Assembly: GCA_913057725.1 (NCBI GenBank)
Contig: CAJXOS010000016.1
Coordinates: forward strand, 1-64,000
Source: an uncultured Lewinella sp.
Lineage (GTDB): Bacteria > Bacteroidota > Bacteroidia > Chitinophagales > Saprospiraceae
Direction: 5' to 3'
Length of the DNA: 64,000 nucleotides
A program made the position numbers and the translations under genes. How positions within the stretch are numbered: position 1 is the first letter of the stretch; each line of letters starts with the position of its first letter. Positions 43,642-52,252 of the stretch are shown here, one piece after another. The notes under the pieces were generated by a model. The model saw only the letters and a list, made by a program, of their open reading frames with translations. It had not been told where the DNA came from and made no database searches.

Positions 43642-43655
43642 TGAATTAAGGGGAG

Positions 43656-44987
43656 TTAGTACGGAATACCAAAAGTAGAGAAGGATGCCCAAAAGATAGG
43701 CTTATCCTGTGGGTAAAGCTTACGGTACTCCAGCATTGCTTGCCGCAAGGGTTCACTGGGAAAAAACTTATGCGGTTCGTGTATCTTCTGCATGAACAAT
43801 TGCATGAGGCTATTAGTAGCATTATCGTCTACGGACCAAAGGCTCATCAAGATGTTCTCCGCCCCCGCTAAATGGAATGCTCTGCTCAGGCCAATCACAC
43901 CTGCGTCCCGGCTTTTACCCAAGCCTGTCTGGCAGGCACTAAGTACGACCAAAATTGCCGAGAAGTTGTCGTTTTGTATCTCGCGTGCTGTCCAGAAACC
44001 GGTTTTGTTCTCTTCCGTAGGGGCAAAAAACAAACCACTACCATCCAGTGGCTCGTCAGGATCGGCAATGCCATGGGTGGCAAAATAAAGGAGCAAGGCA
44101 TCTTGTGTTTTCTGCTTTACCGCTGGCAGGATAGCCGCTTCGCCCACTAGCACTTCACTAGCATCAATGGACAATTGCTCTGAGATGGCATGGATCTCCT
44201 TTTCCGAACCCGGGAGCGGCGACAATGTCCAACCTGCCGACTTACTGAATTTGGGATTGCCTACCAACACTGTATTTTCTGCATTTAGGGAATTTTCCTC
44301 AAAGCCCACTACCCCACTCTTCCGGCTTTGCTTGCGCAGAGTCAGCCTGGCGATATCATAAATACTTGATGCTATGGAGTAAGACCACTTCTCTACAAAG
44401 AGGGTATCGTCCGCAAACGGTTTAAGTATGCTGAAGGGGATCTGTTGTAAGTTTAAGGCAGGAACAATGATCAGATGCTCCGTAGCAGACTTGCGTAGGT
44501 GATCCGTTAATCCCGCTGGCAATAGGAGCGCACTGAGTTGGTCAACAACACTATCCAGCTGCACTTGCGGGTCGACCAGTCCTATATCTTCGCGGCCAGC
44601 GCCTCGTTTTCTTACCGCACGATTTTGCTCAAACTTATTCAACTCCAAAGCAGCTCCCAGCCCTTTTTCAAGTTGATCAATTTCCTCTATCGTGGTATTG
44701 AATTGTGTCTGATACTGAAAACCTTCCTGATTGAGCAGCCATACTTTCAATTGCTCCTCCTCATAGAAGTAGATCAGCAGTCCGATGGGAGCATCGTCAT
44801 AGAAATACTTCAGGCAAGACTTAATAGACTCTTCCGTAATCGGCTGTCCTACCCAGGCTTCTAGAGAGTCTTCCGAGAAACCACGCTCTTGCATCAACTG
44901 GTGATAGTCGCTGCGGTAATCCTCCACATCCATTTCGAAAGTATCGTTCTGGCCTGCTAAGAAGGTTAGGTCTTCTGGAAATGCCAT
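43656..44987 (-). CDS. CHAT-domain (caspase-like) protease
   Basis: 443 residues, apparently cytoplasmic. The C-terminal ~290 residues are a CHAT domain: a LPGSEKEI segment (258-265), LLLYFATHGI with catalytic His305, VVLSACQTGLG with catalytic Cys352, SRAFHLAGAENILMSLWSVDD, and a terminal WASFSTFG. The N-terminal ~150 residues are acidic and helical but show no TPR repeats, unlike many CHAT proteins. Proteolysis of an unknown target is inferred; such proteases can act in regulation or cell-death defence. Operon: GyrI-like (23 bases upstream), CHAT, GNAT, SRPBCC. Confidence 0.9.
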   Translation of the reverse strand: MAFPEDLTFLAGQNDTFEMDVEDYRSDYHQLMQERGFSEDSLEAWVGQPITEESIKSCLKYFYDDAPIGLLIYFYEEEQLKVWLLNQEGFQYQTQFNTTIEEIDQLEKGLGAALELNKFEQNRAVRKRGAGREDIGLVDPQVQLDSVVDQLSALLLPAGLTDHLRKSATEHLIIVPALNLQQIPFSILKPFADDTLFVEKWSYSIASSIYDIARLTLRKQSRKSGVVGFEENSLNAENTVLVGNPKFSKSAGWTLSPLPGSEKEIHAISEQLSIDASEVLVGEAAILPAVKQKTQDALLLYFATHGIADPDEPLDGSGLFFAPTEENKTGFWTAREIQNDNFSAILVVLSACQTGLGKSRDAGVIGLSRAFHLAGAENILMSLWSVDDNATNSLMQLFMQKIHEPHKFFPSEPLRQAMLEYRKLYPQDKPIFWASFSTFGIPY

Positions 44988-45010
44988 GGTTTTAGGTTTT
45001 AGGGAAATAC

Positions 45011-45649
45011 TTAGGCTTGCTCCACCTTGAATCGAAGGACAGTCTTGAGCTTTTCAGCGGGCACTTTACGAAAATCCGAAAGGTAGATTTCTCTATGGAT
45101 TTTTGACAAGCGTCGAAGCCCATGTTCTTCGGCATAAACTTCCATCATACGAAAGCTGGCTGGTTCGTCATCAAAACTCCCCTTGTGCAACATTTGAACG
45201 CAAGGGCCATCCTCAATCCGTTCAAACCGGAGATGCTCTAGCTTGGGGCTTGGCTTTTTGGCCTTGGTAAGCTCAATCATCTGATGCACAAACTCCGCAT
45301 CCGCAAAGTCTGGTTGACGAATCATCAAGTTAAAGATCAAATCATCCTTGTTGATGCTCCCGTCTGGGTTAGGTTGGGAGTCGCGCTTCAGATCCCATAC
45401 CCCCTCCAGCGGATATACCGTGTAGTCGTAGTGACCAGCAGGTAGTGGGTCCATTCTTTTCGACTGCATCTTCACGGCATAGGATACCGAATACAATGCG
45501 GTAATGCACTCCGCAAAATCCTCAGAATTAGGATTCCCCTCCCCTGCTATGGTCAAATATGGAAAAGCAGGAATGTCAATAGCCTCCGGTTTTGGCTTCG
45601 GTTGATAGAACTGTTTTTCTTTTTTGCGCCATTCGTGTTTTTGCATCAT
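45011..45649 (-). CDS. GyrI-like small-molecule-binding domain protein
   Basis: 212 residues. The layout of YLTIAGEGNPNSEDFAECITALYSVSY, a YPLEGVWDL segment, MLHKGSFDDEPASFRMMEVYAEEHGL and KIHREIYLSDFRKV is that of stand-alone GyrI-like (BmrR/SOUL-type) domain proteins, which bind or hydrolyse amphipathic compounds. Two adjacent ATGs (45649 and 45646) are possible starts. It is the first gene of the run leading to the CHAT protease. Confidence 0.87.
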   Translation of the reverse strand: MMQKHEWRKKEKQFYQPKPKPEAIDIPAFPYLTIAGEGNPNSEDFAECITALYSVSYAVKMQSKRMDPLPAGHYDYTVYPLEGVWDLKRDSQPNPDGSINKDDLIFNLMIRQPDFADAEFVHQMIELTKAKKPSPKLEHLRFERIEDGPCVQMLHKGSFDDEPASFRMMEVYAEEHGLRRLSKIHREIYLSDFRKVPAEKLKTVLRFKVEQA

Positions 45650-45739
45650 CAGGTGGTTTGTGCTGAAGATCGGGGAAAATGGGGAAATAATGCAAGTCTT
45701 GTTTTGACTAACAGCGCTACCTCTTAGGAAGTAGACTCG

Positions 45740-46438
45740 TTAACATGAACAAGATCCAATCATCACAATCTGCTCCTCAACAAGGGCTTCTATCTTATTT
45801 GAAAATTCCTCGGCGCGCCGCTCGGCACGTTCTACGTCGCGGTCCCCTTCATTAGGCATTAAGGCTTGGAGCTCACTTTGAAGTATTACAGCCTGTTCTG
45901 AATCGGGCTCAATAGTGGCCGAAAAAAAGCCATAACCACAAAATCCATCATCCATTGTGGCAATACACCGCATGCTACTACGGTTAATCCAGACACTATC
46001 AGCAGCTGTAATTGAGGTAGAGGAGATTATCCCATATGTATTCCCATTCTGAGCCCCCGTTAATTCATACTTCCCAAAAAGGCTATCCGAAGAGACTTGA
46101 ACTCGCCCCTCAAATAAGAAGATGGGAGATTCAAATCTAAACGGTTCTCCGGAGCTATTGGAAAGGCTATCGATATGAATTCCCTCCATTTTGGCATGCA
46201 GGAATACTTCTGGACTGTGTCGTAAATACTGATCAATATGGTCCGTCACTTCCATTTGATATTCACCCTGAAAGTCATAGTAGCAGAGGTCATTATCCTT
46301 CAGTGTTCCGGTGCTCTCTAGTGTCAGGTAGTACACGCGGTCTTGCCAATTAATTTGATAGATATCAAAATTGCCTATATCAGCTAAAAGCTCATTTTCA
46401 CAACTAATCAAAAGAGTTATTGCGATTACTATTTTCAT
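45740..46438 (-). CDS. Lipoprotein of unknown function
   Basis: 232 residues from the ATG at 46438, which gives a short lipoprotein signal (IVIAITLLISC, Cys13). Another in-frame ATG is at 46450. The mature part is beta-rich and acidic with several cysteines, including FCGYGF and a C-terminal GSCSC. A helical, charged stretch (RDVERAERRAEEF) precedes the end. No family recognised; likely on the periplasmic face of a membrane. It is not tightly linked to its neighbours (gaps of 90 and 172 bases). Confidence 0.7.
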   Translation of the reverse strand: MKIVIAITLLISCENELLADIGNFDIYQINWQDRVYYLTLESTGTLKDNDLCYYDFQGEYQMEVTDHIDQYLRHSPEVFLHAKMEGIHIDSLSNSSGEPFRFESPIFLFEGRVQVSSDSLFGKYELTGAQNGNTYGIISSTSITAADSVWINRSSMRCIATMDDGFCGYGFFSATIEPDSEQAVILQSELQALMPNEGDRDVERAERRAEEFSNKIEALVEEQIVMIGSCSC

Positions 46439-46610
46439 ACATTGGCCCATGGCACATCGGTATTGGTGATTAACGATATGCCATAAAATTGCATGTCACA
46501 GTGGTAATTCGAAAGAGCGTTGGAGAAAACGGCTGTAATTCGCCAGTAGGTGTAGCCTGAAGCCTAGTATTTGTAACTCGCCAAAGGTCAGATGCCCCTA
46601 ATTTATACTT

Positions 46611-47519
46611 CTACGGTTTGAGGTTCACCCAATCAATTGCCTCCAGGTCTATATCCTTCCAGTCGGAGTCTTCGATTTGAATGGGGTAATATCCTTCTTC
46701 TGGTATTCCGTCAAACTTTTTGATCTCGTTTTTCAGGGTGACCCATTCGATGGTAGAAATGGCACTTAGCTTTTCGTTGATGATCTGCTCATCCTTTATT
46801 CCTGTTGGAATCGGATTAGGTTCGTAATAATTCCAGTGGCTGTAGTCTTCTGTATTGTAGTACCCTCCAGCAATTGGGATTCTTGTCCCGTTGATCCGGT
46901 ATTTTTTTGGCAGCGGATACACCCGCACTCTAATGATTGGGTAGGAACCAAAGCCCTGCGTCAGATCTGTGTAGGCAGCAATTTTGTTCGACTCCGCATC
47001 GATTACGATAGCTGGAACCAAGGCACCAGAGTAGTAGATATCTCTGGTCTTCAGCAATTCCAAGACCTTAAATGCCACATAAATAGCTAGGGGGATATAA
47101 AAGAACCAGCCGATAAAACGCGCTGCCACTAGCAAGCCCAGAATAATCAGCGCCACTGACTTATACCGTGATCGGACATTGTAGAAATAATAAAAGAAAC
47201 TGAATCCAGCATTGGCTTGTCTGACAGCTTTGGCACTGTGGGTTGGAATTCCGAAATGAAAATGCTTCGGATTAACGTTTATCTCGCCAGTTGTGTAGTC
47301 AACATTAATGGTGGTCTGGTCTGCTTGATCTAGCTTGCCCCGCAGATTAGGAATACGTTCATAGAGGTACTCCTCATCAATGACAAAAATCTCATCTTCA
47401 TCATACTTCTCATCGCGATCAAACTCGCTTTTTGAGATGATGATCCAAGTATCACTTTCCTTGTGAAGAACATTTATTTCCGAGCCTTCCAGAACGGCTT
47501 TCGTTGCTAATATTTGCAT
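46611..47519 (-). CDS. Membrane protein with DUF3239-like domain
   Basis: 302 residues. Two hydrophobic segments near 120-160 (SVALIILGLLVAARFIGWFF and the next) split a ~110-residue N-terminal beta-rich part from a C-terminal soluble domain: GALVPAIVIDAESNKIAAYTD, PIIRVRVYPLP, RIPIAGGYY, NPIPTGIKDEQIINEKL and STIEWVTL. That order of motifs recalls DUF3239 proteins, by eye. Function unknown. It is third in line after the DUF4132 and ubiquitin-like genes (102-base gap), and likely belongs to the same module. Confidence 0.72.
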   Translation of the reverse strand: MQILATKAVLEGSEINVLHKESDTWIIISKSEFDRDEKYDEDEIFVIDEEYLYERIPNLRGKLDQADQTTINVDYTTGEINVNPKHFHFGIPTHSAKAVRQANAGFSFFYYFYNVRSRYKSVALIILGLLVAARFIGWFFYIPLAIYVAFKVLELLKTRDIYYSGALVPAIVIDAESNKIAAYTDLTQGFGSYPIIRVRVYPLPKKYRINGTRIPIAGGYYNTEDYSHWNYYEPNPIPTGIKDEQIINEKLSAISTIEWVTLKNEIKKFDGIPEEGYYPIQIEDSDWKDIDLEAIDWVNLKP

Positions 47520-47621
47520 TTCAACTGGTTTGCTTGCCGATCCTTTTCCTAGAAAGGATTACGCGGCGTTTCCGGTTAGTTGTATTACTCTACAAAAGGT
47601 AACCACGGCGAGGTACTGCAA

Positions 47622-48014
47622 TTAGCCCCCCACCAAAGGCGTCAATTTAATGAACTCCACTTCTTTTATCGATAGCACATCGATTCTTTGCTCCAAGTCG
47701 TCTACTTGTTTGTCATTGATAATAACGAAGAACTGATTGTTCTGGAAGCCAGCCAAGGCTTGATAGGACTGCTTTTCAAAATCCACTTTACGGCGACTGC
47801 CAGACTTTTTCCGGTTCAATAGCTCCTCAATTTTGTTGGGGACTACGAGGCCAGAATACGCGACATCCATTTCACTATTATAGATCTCTACTTCTCTTTT
47901 CACCCGGCTAATAATCAGGTCCTTAACCGTTATCTCTTCTGATTCCAGCCGGAGATCGATCTCGTTGATACTTCCGCCTCCGAAAGTGCGGTCTTTGATG
48001 GTAATGGTCTTCAT
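47622..48014 (-). CDS. Ubiquitin-like / ThiS-MoaD-like protein ending in Gly-Gly
   Basis: 130 residues. The C-terminal half has the sulfur-carrier/beta-grasp signature FFVIINDKQVDDLEQRI, then EVEFIKLTPLVGG, in the position where MoaD and ThiS end PPVxGG. The final codons GGG and GGC directly before TAA make an exposed di-glycine. The N-terminus (TITIKDR, EIDLRLESEEITVKDLI) fits the first beta hairpin and helix, and a basic insertion (about 60-85, with NRKKSGSRRK) lengthens it beyond normal MoaD size. It could be a sulfur carrier or a conjugated tag. It starts one base after the DUF4132 stop, so is tightly co-expressed. No E1-like, E2-like or JAB gene is nearby. Confidence 0.65.
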   Translation of the reverse strand: MKTITIKDRTFGGGSINEIDLRLESEEITVKDLIISRVKREVEIYNSEMDVAYSGLVVPNKIEELLNRKKSGSRRKVDFEKQSYQALAGFQNNQFFVIINDKQVDDLEQRIDVLSIKEVEFIKLTPLVGG

Positions 48015-48015
48015 C

Positions 48016-50460
48016 TTATAACTTGATTTGTCGGGTGATGGTAAAGTCGGTTATCTTATCATCCGCATAGAGCAGGAAGGCTTTACTGATGATGATAGAG
48101 AGCGTTCTGTCGTTGTCAAAGGGCAAAAAGATCTTCGACTTTGCGCTTCTAGAACTTGGTACAATGCACAAGTACTGATCATTCGGCGACATGAGAATGT
48201 TGCCACTGCCCAGATGAATTTTGTATTGTCTGATGGTCCCCTCTACGATTAGGAATTTATCCACGATCTGGCAGCGATCAGCAATTTTGAGTTTAGGTAG
48301 AATGCGCTCCAGCACCTCCTTTCTGGTCTTGGCCGTTTCGCTCAAGTTGCCAAAGGAGTAATTGTGCCAATATTGGCGTCGTTCGCCCACATCTTCCCAT
48401 TCGGGGTTATTACCAATACTCGTTACTCCAACGAAAAGGTCTACGTCTCTCATGATTTCGCTGAAGACAATCTGAGGTACATCAGCCATTTCCAATGTTT
48501 CTCTTCCATTGTAGAAACGTACTTGATCAGAAGCCACATAGGTGTAAATACCCGTTCCTCCGGTGTCATCCGTAATGGGTTCTACCCAGAACTGAGCCGC
48601 CAGATTGAACTTCGGGATAGATCGAGTAGGCGTATTATGCGAATCGAAAGCTCCCTGTAGTGTGTAACTCCAGTCCCTGGTCTTGGCTAAAGCTGTGAAC
48701 TGATGCTGATAGAGAATATGCGCCGCAAAGCGGTTGCTGTAAATATTGGTGGTAATCTCAGCGTCAGTTACTACATATATTTCTCGATAGGCTTGCTTGA
48801 AGGGTTGCTTAATCTCTTCACTCAGGATGTAGTTTCGCCAAGCTGCTACCTCTGCCACCTCACTGTAGATCGGGTGCCAAAGTTTGACGATTTTGAACTG
48901 TGTCAAATCTATGGGAGCTCCTTCAACATCCATCAGGCCTTTGTCCCCTACGATAGCGGTCTGCTGTTCGTCCAACCACCAGATGAGCCGTTGCGCGTAA
49001 CGTGACAGGAAAGGATGGTCCAAGTAATTCTCTCGCCAGTTGTCTACAGTCCACTCAATATTATCCAGATAGGAATTCTCCAGGCGCTTGGCATGAACAC
49101 TAACGGCCGTCTTAATTTCCTTCAAGGTAGCTTTGAAAGCCTTTAGGGCTTCCTTGTGATCTTCCTTTACCTCTTTGGGTACAGACTTTTGCTGTTTCTC
49201 AGTCTTATTGTTGATCCAGTAGGTGGTCGGATTATTCATTTCGGAGATATCAATCACCCCCGTGTAGCTGTCAATCTGCCACTTGCTTTGGTTGTGCTCT
49301 AGATTAAAGGATGGCACAGACAACTCCAGCAATGCTTCTTCAGAAATACCCAGCTCTTGCGCCTTGCGAGCCAACTGCTTATCAGCGGTATTTTTGATCG
49401 ACTTATTTCGGGTTTTATTGCGGATGTTTAGGAGCTGGGTTATTCCGGCCTTCGGCGACATGAGGGTGAAGGCGTACATACAAGCGTTACCATTCTTAGT
49501 GGATAAGCAACCAATCCACCTAATCTTATTATAGGAAGCTACGGCCAGCTGACCGACCAAGCCATTAACGACCTGATCATCCAGTAATCCGGCAAACCAA
49601 ACCAGATAGCTTACAGCAATTTCATTGGTTTCGTACAAATAATACTGCCGGGAGTTGCCGCCTTCTTGTATACGCTTCACCTCCGCTTTTCCAAAGGCAA
49701 TCAACAGCTCAAATATTTCACTCAGGTGGCGAGTAAGTTCTGTGGGACTTGATGCTCCACTAATCAGTTCCTTCGATTGCTTCAGCCATTTCTGCGTAGG
49801 CTTGGATTTTTGGCCTGATTCCCAGCAGTGCTCAATGACTGCCTTAAAAGTGTCGTCATAAGCCTCCCATTGCACATCCAGGTGCTGACCAAGTTGATCT
49901 CGCCGATCGTAGACGGAGGTCTCGTTGGCCGCAAAGTTGAGTTTCTCTAGGGCCGTGACAATCTTCTTTAGAGAAGTTTCCCAACGGAATTCGTCGAATG
50001 AACGGATCAAAGTTGTACAAGCCATGAGGTAAGCTTCATCTTTGCCAAAGCGTTCCTTGTAGTGCTCAAAACAGAAAAGAATTTCATTAGGTGGAAGACG
50101 GTAGCTGTAATACCCCTCAAGGTTAGAGCAGAGATTAAAAACGGCGAGTAGGGCATCTTGGCTCGGTGGATTCTTAGCGTTGAATACGGTACGAAAGATC
50201 TTTCTGCGCACTACCGAGTGCTGGTATTTGTTGTCTTCCTTATCAATCAATCTAGTCAAGGCAAGGATGGCAATCTCCTCCTTTATATTCGCATCATAGG
50301 TCTGGATGTCTTGCCAAACGGCATTGTCCTTGAGCTTTACGTTTCGGTTTCGGTAACTCAAGTTCAGGCTATCCTCAAATTGATTCAATAGGGTTTCAGC
50401 GACTGACAGCATTTTGATCTTGGGGGGTTCGGATTTATTCCAGCGAAAAATCTTGAACAT
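48016..50460 (-). CDS. DUF4132 (MolR-like) protein
   Basis: 814 residues, cytoplasmic. The C-terminal ~350 residues match DUF4132: RYAQRLIWWLDEQQ, VKLWHPIYSEVAEVAAWRNYIL, IKQPFKQAYREIYVVTDAE, SNRFAAHILYQHQFTALAK and RDWSYTLQGAFDSH, then FWVEPI and QVRFY. The N-terminal part is helical, perhaps HEAT-like, as in MolR-type proteins. Family members are often found with MoxR ATPases or VWA proteins, none of which occurs here; instead a Gly-Gly ubiquitin-like protein follows after 1 base. Biochemical role unknown. Confidence 0.85.
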   Translation of the reverse strand: MFKIFRWNKSEPPKIKMLSVAETLLNQFEDSLNLSYRNRNVKLKDNAVWQDIQTYDANIKEEIAILALTRLIDKEDNKYQHSVVRRKIFRTVFNAKNPPSQDALLAVFNLCSNLEGYYSYRLPPNEILFCFEHYKERFGKDEAYLMACTTLIRSFDEFRWETSLKKIVTALEKLNFAANETSVYDRRDQLGQHLDVQWEAYDDTFKAVIEHCWESGQKSKPTQKWLKQSKELISGASSPTELTRHLSEIFELLIAFGKAEVKRIQEGGNSRQYYLYETNEIAVSYLVWFAGLLDDQVVNGLVGQLAVASYNKIRWIGCLSTKNGNACMYAFTLMSPKAGITQLLNIRNKTRNKSIKNTADKQLARKAQELGISEEALLELSVPSFNLEHNQSKWQIDSYTGVIDISEMNNPTTYWINNKTEKQQKSVPKEVKEDHKEALKAFKATLKEIKTAVSVHAKRLENSYLDNIEWTVDNWRENYLDHPFLSRYAQRLIWWLDEQQTAIVGDKGLMDVEGAPIDLTQFKIVKLWHPIYSEVAEVAAWRNYILSEEIKQPFKQAYREIYVVTDAEITTNIYSNRFAAHILYQHQFTALAKTRDWSYTLQGAFDSHNTPTRSIPKFNLAAQFWVEPITDDTGGTGIYTYVASDQVRFYNGRETLEMADVPQIVFSEIMRDVDLFVGVTSIGNNPEWEDVGERRQYWHNYSFGNLSETAKTRKEVLERILPKLKIADRCQIVDKFLIVEGTIRQYKIHLGSGNILMSPNDQYLCIVPSSRSAKSKIFLPFDNDRTLSIIISKAFLLYADDKITDFTITRQIKL

Positions 50461-50523
50461 GTTCGGCGGGGTTTAAGTCGAGGTATTGATGTAGAGCGCG
50501 AATTGCGTTTCAATCGGAGTTCA

Positions 50524-51330
50524 TCATTCGATGAAGACCTTCTTAGACAACGTACCTTTTTCTGTTTGCAGCTTGACAACTACCATTCCCCGCAATCCAT
50601 TCATGGGGATTTCATTATCAGAAACCACCCCGTTTCTTAACAAGCGGCCTCGTAAATCATAGACCTCAAAGTGTTCAATGTCCTGTTCAGAAGAGTAATA
50701 CAGGACGCCATCCACGACAGGATTGGGATATAGAGAAACGGCTTCTTGTGGCTCAAGAATTTGAGTCGAAGACAGTTCGTCATTGATTATCCATTCATGC
50801 ACGGTCAGGAAGATTGACTCTTCAGTCAAGTCAAAAGAGATTTTTATCCAGCCTTCAATTGCTCCCACCGCTGTTTTCCATTCATAATGAAGATATCCAT
50901 TGGTGATTTGGGCTGGAAATCCTTCCACCGTTCCATTATCATACCGACCAAGACCATATCCAACCAGCGCCGGATCAAGATCAAATCCACTCGCGTCAGT
51001 ACACTCCATTGAATTCCCCGCTTCATATATTTCAGCAGGTGTATAGTTCAGTCCCTGAACATGACATATTCCGATGCTGTCGGCACGTGGAAACACGGAA
51101 GCCGTTCTCCTCCCATCTGCCGCTTTTCGAATTTGGAAACTGAGGTCATCTTCTCCATCGAAGTTTAGGTCGATTAAATCCAAAGAGACGATTACACTCG
51201 CTGATTCAATATGCAGATCACTTTCGTGTAAAGTGTAACTAAATGGAACCTCGCCGGCAATAAGCTGAGCGAACAGAGAACCGGGAATAAAACTTAACAA
51301 AAGACAAAAGAGCGCGACACTGTTTTTCAT
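50524..51330 (-). CDS. Secreted T9SS type A cargo protein, unknown function
   Basis: 268 residues from the ATG at 51330, which gives a clean signal peptide (ALFCLLLSFIPGSLFAQ). The last ~75 residues are a T9SS type A sorting domain: AVSLYPNPVVDGVLYY, IEHFEVYDLRGRLL, GLRGMVVVKLQ and a closing KKVFIE. This routes the protein through the outer membrane to the surface or medium. The middle part is beta-rich with LDLIDLNFDGEDDLSF, possibly calcium-binding, and no known catalytic motif. It stands alone. Confidence 0.88.
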   Translation of the reverse strand: MKNSVALFCLLLSFIPGSLFAQLIAGEVPFSYTLHESDLHIESASVIVSLDLIDLNFDGEDDLSFQIRKAADGRRTASVFPRADSIGICHVQGLNYTPAEIYEAGNSMECTDASGFDLDPALVGYGLGRYDNGTVEGFPAQITNGYLHYEWKTAVGAIEGWIKISFDLTEESIFLTVHEWIINDELSSTQILEPQEAVSLYPNPVVDGVLYYSSEQDIEHFEVYDLRGRLLRNGVVSDNEIPMNGLRGMVVVKLQTEKGTLSKKVFIE

Positions 51331-51439
51331 GGTGGTCATTTTAGCAGTTTTCAAGAATGAGAATACTATTATACGCACAGCTTCTCACTTGAATACCTGT
51401 TTTGGAAAGAATAAAGTTTACTATTGATGCAATAGACGG

Positions 51440-51481
51440 TCCGGAACAGAAGCCCCTAAGGTGAGGCTAATCCGTTCCGGA
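51440..51481. terminator. Inverted repeat, possible terminator
   Basis: TCCGGAAC (51440-51447) and GTTCCGGA (51474-51481) form a perfect 8-bp stem, with AGCC and GGCT able to pair inside. It lies 22 bases after the DUF3592-like stop. A modest T-rich stretch follows on the plus strand only, so it may act as a processing stem rather than a classic terminator. Confidence 0.4.
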
Positions 51482-51502
51482 TTTCTATCGTGTATTTTGC
51501 TA

Positions 51503-51976
51503 TTAGGCAGCTTTGGTTTTTTGAAAAGACTTGTACCTAAAGAAGCCTAATCCACATCCAGCTAGGATTAATCCTAACCCTAGGAGGAGCGTGGAAGTAC
51601 TACCCTCATACTCTGTTAATGATGCCAGCTCTTCTTCGGGATTGGCTGCATTGATTTCTGGATTCGATGGCAAATATTTCACCCGAATGGTTGGCTCCGT
51701 TGGCAATTCTTGCAGGGTTTTCAAACCAGAGTATCTGGTGTCTCCGACCTCAAATTCATAGCCAACCTCATAGGTCTTGATAGGGATCTTAGCGATTTTG
51801 ATGGTTTTTTCCTTGTACTCGCTTTTTAGAATACCCAGTGCTTCTTCTCCACCGGAGATGAGTTGCTCAAGTTGACTTCGTTTTTCTTTACCCGTATCTC
51901 CAAAGTAGTCCCGGGTGAATTGGACACCAATTACTAATAGGAATACCGGTAGAAGTAGATTTAGAATCTTGTTCAT
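51503..51976 (-). CDS. DUF3592-like membrane protein
   Basis: 157 residues: an N-terminal hydrophobic helix (about 5-22), a periplasmic beta domain with TYEVGYEFEVGDTRYSG and PTIRVKYLPSNPEINA, and a C-terminal helix (about 128-146). The segment order VxYxFxVxGxxYxG then VxYxPxNPxxN is the DUF3592 signature. Function unknown. A paired inverted repeat follows the gene and an AT-rich gap precedes it. Confidence 0.78.
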   Translation of the reverse strand: MNKILNLLLPVFLLVIGVQFTRDYFGDTGKEKRSQLEQLISGGEEALGILKSEYKEKTIKIAKIPIKTYEVGYEFEVGDTRYSGLKTLQELPTEPTIRVKYLPSNPEINAANPEEELASLTEYEGSTSTLLLGLGLILAGCGLGFFRYKSFQKTKAA

Positions 51977-52119
51977 TTTTAGAGAGATTAGTTAACGCGT
52001 TTTTATTGATTGTTTCTCGTTTAATGCAATCACTATTTGTGTGCAATGAATTGAACAGAGCACGCTGATAAGCGCCATTACCACAATAGTGTTTGATATG
52101 ACTGCAAGATACAACAATG

Positions 52120-52164
52120 TAATCAAAAAAGCAACTATTTATTTAATTGTAACTTTTTTGATTA
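52120..52164. terminator. Perfect 12-bp AT-rich inverted repeat, candidate bidirectional terminator
   Basis: TAATCAAAAAAG (52120-52131) and CTTTTTTGATTA (52153-52164) pair perfectly around a 21-base loop. The T6 runs inside the stem could act as a termination tract in either direction. It lies 89 bases after the endonuclease/exonuclease/phosphatase stop in the 276-base gap 51977-52252. A 12-mer, CAAGATACAACA, lies just beside it (52105-52116) and recurs at 53348-53359, upstream of the next gene; on the minus strand it reads TGTTGTATCTTG, promoter-like. Confidence 0.45.
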
Positions 52165-52252
52165 TACATAGTTTTATATGAAATCCATCCAAAACCTGTC
52201 AACTCGGCTGTGGCGCTAACGCTTTCTTCCCACCTTGTTTAGTCTCTAAATC

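Noticed and set aside
43656-44987. CHAT protease as a proven anti-phage (Craspase- or gasdermin-type) system
   Set aside because: No CRISPR effector, gasdermin-like or sensor gene is adjacent; a defence role is only one possibility.
46611-50460. A complete ubiquitin-like conjugation pathway
   Set aside because: Only the carrier-like protein is present; no E1, E2 or JAB-type protease is encoded nearby, so I report a candidate carrier and not a full pathway.
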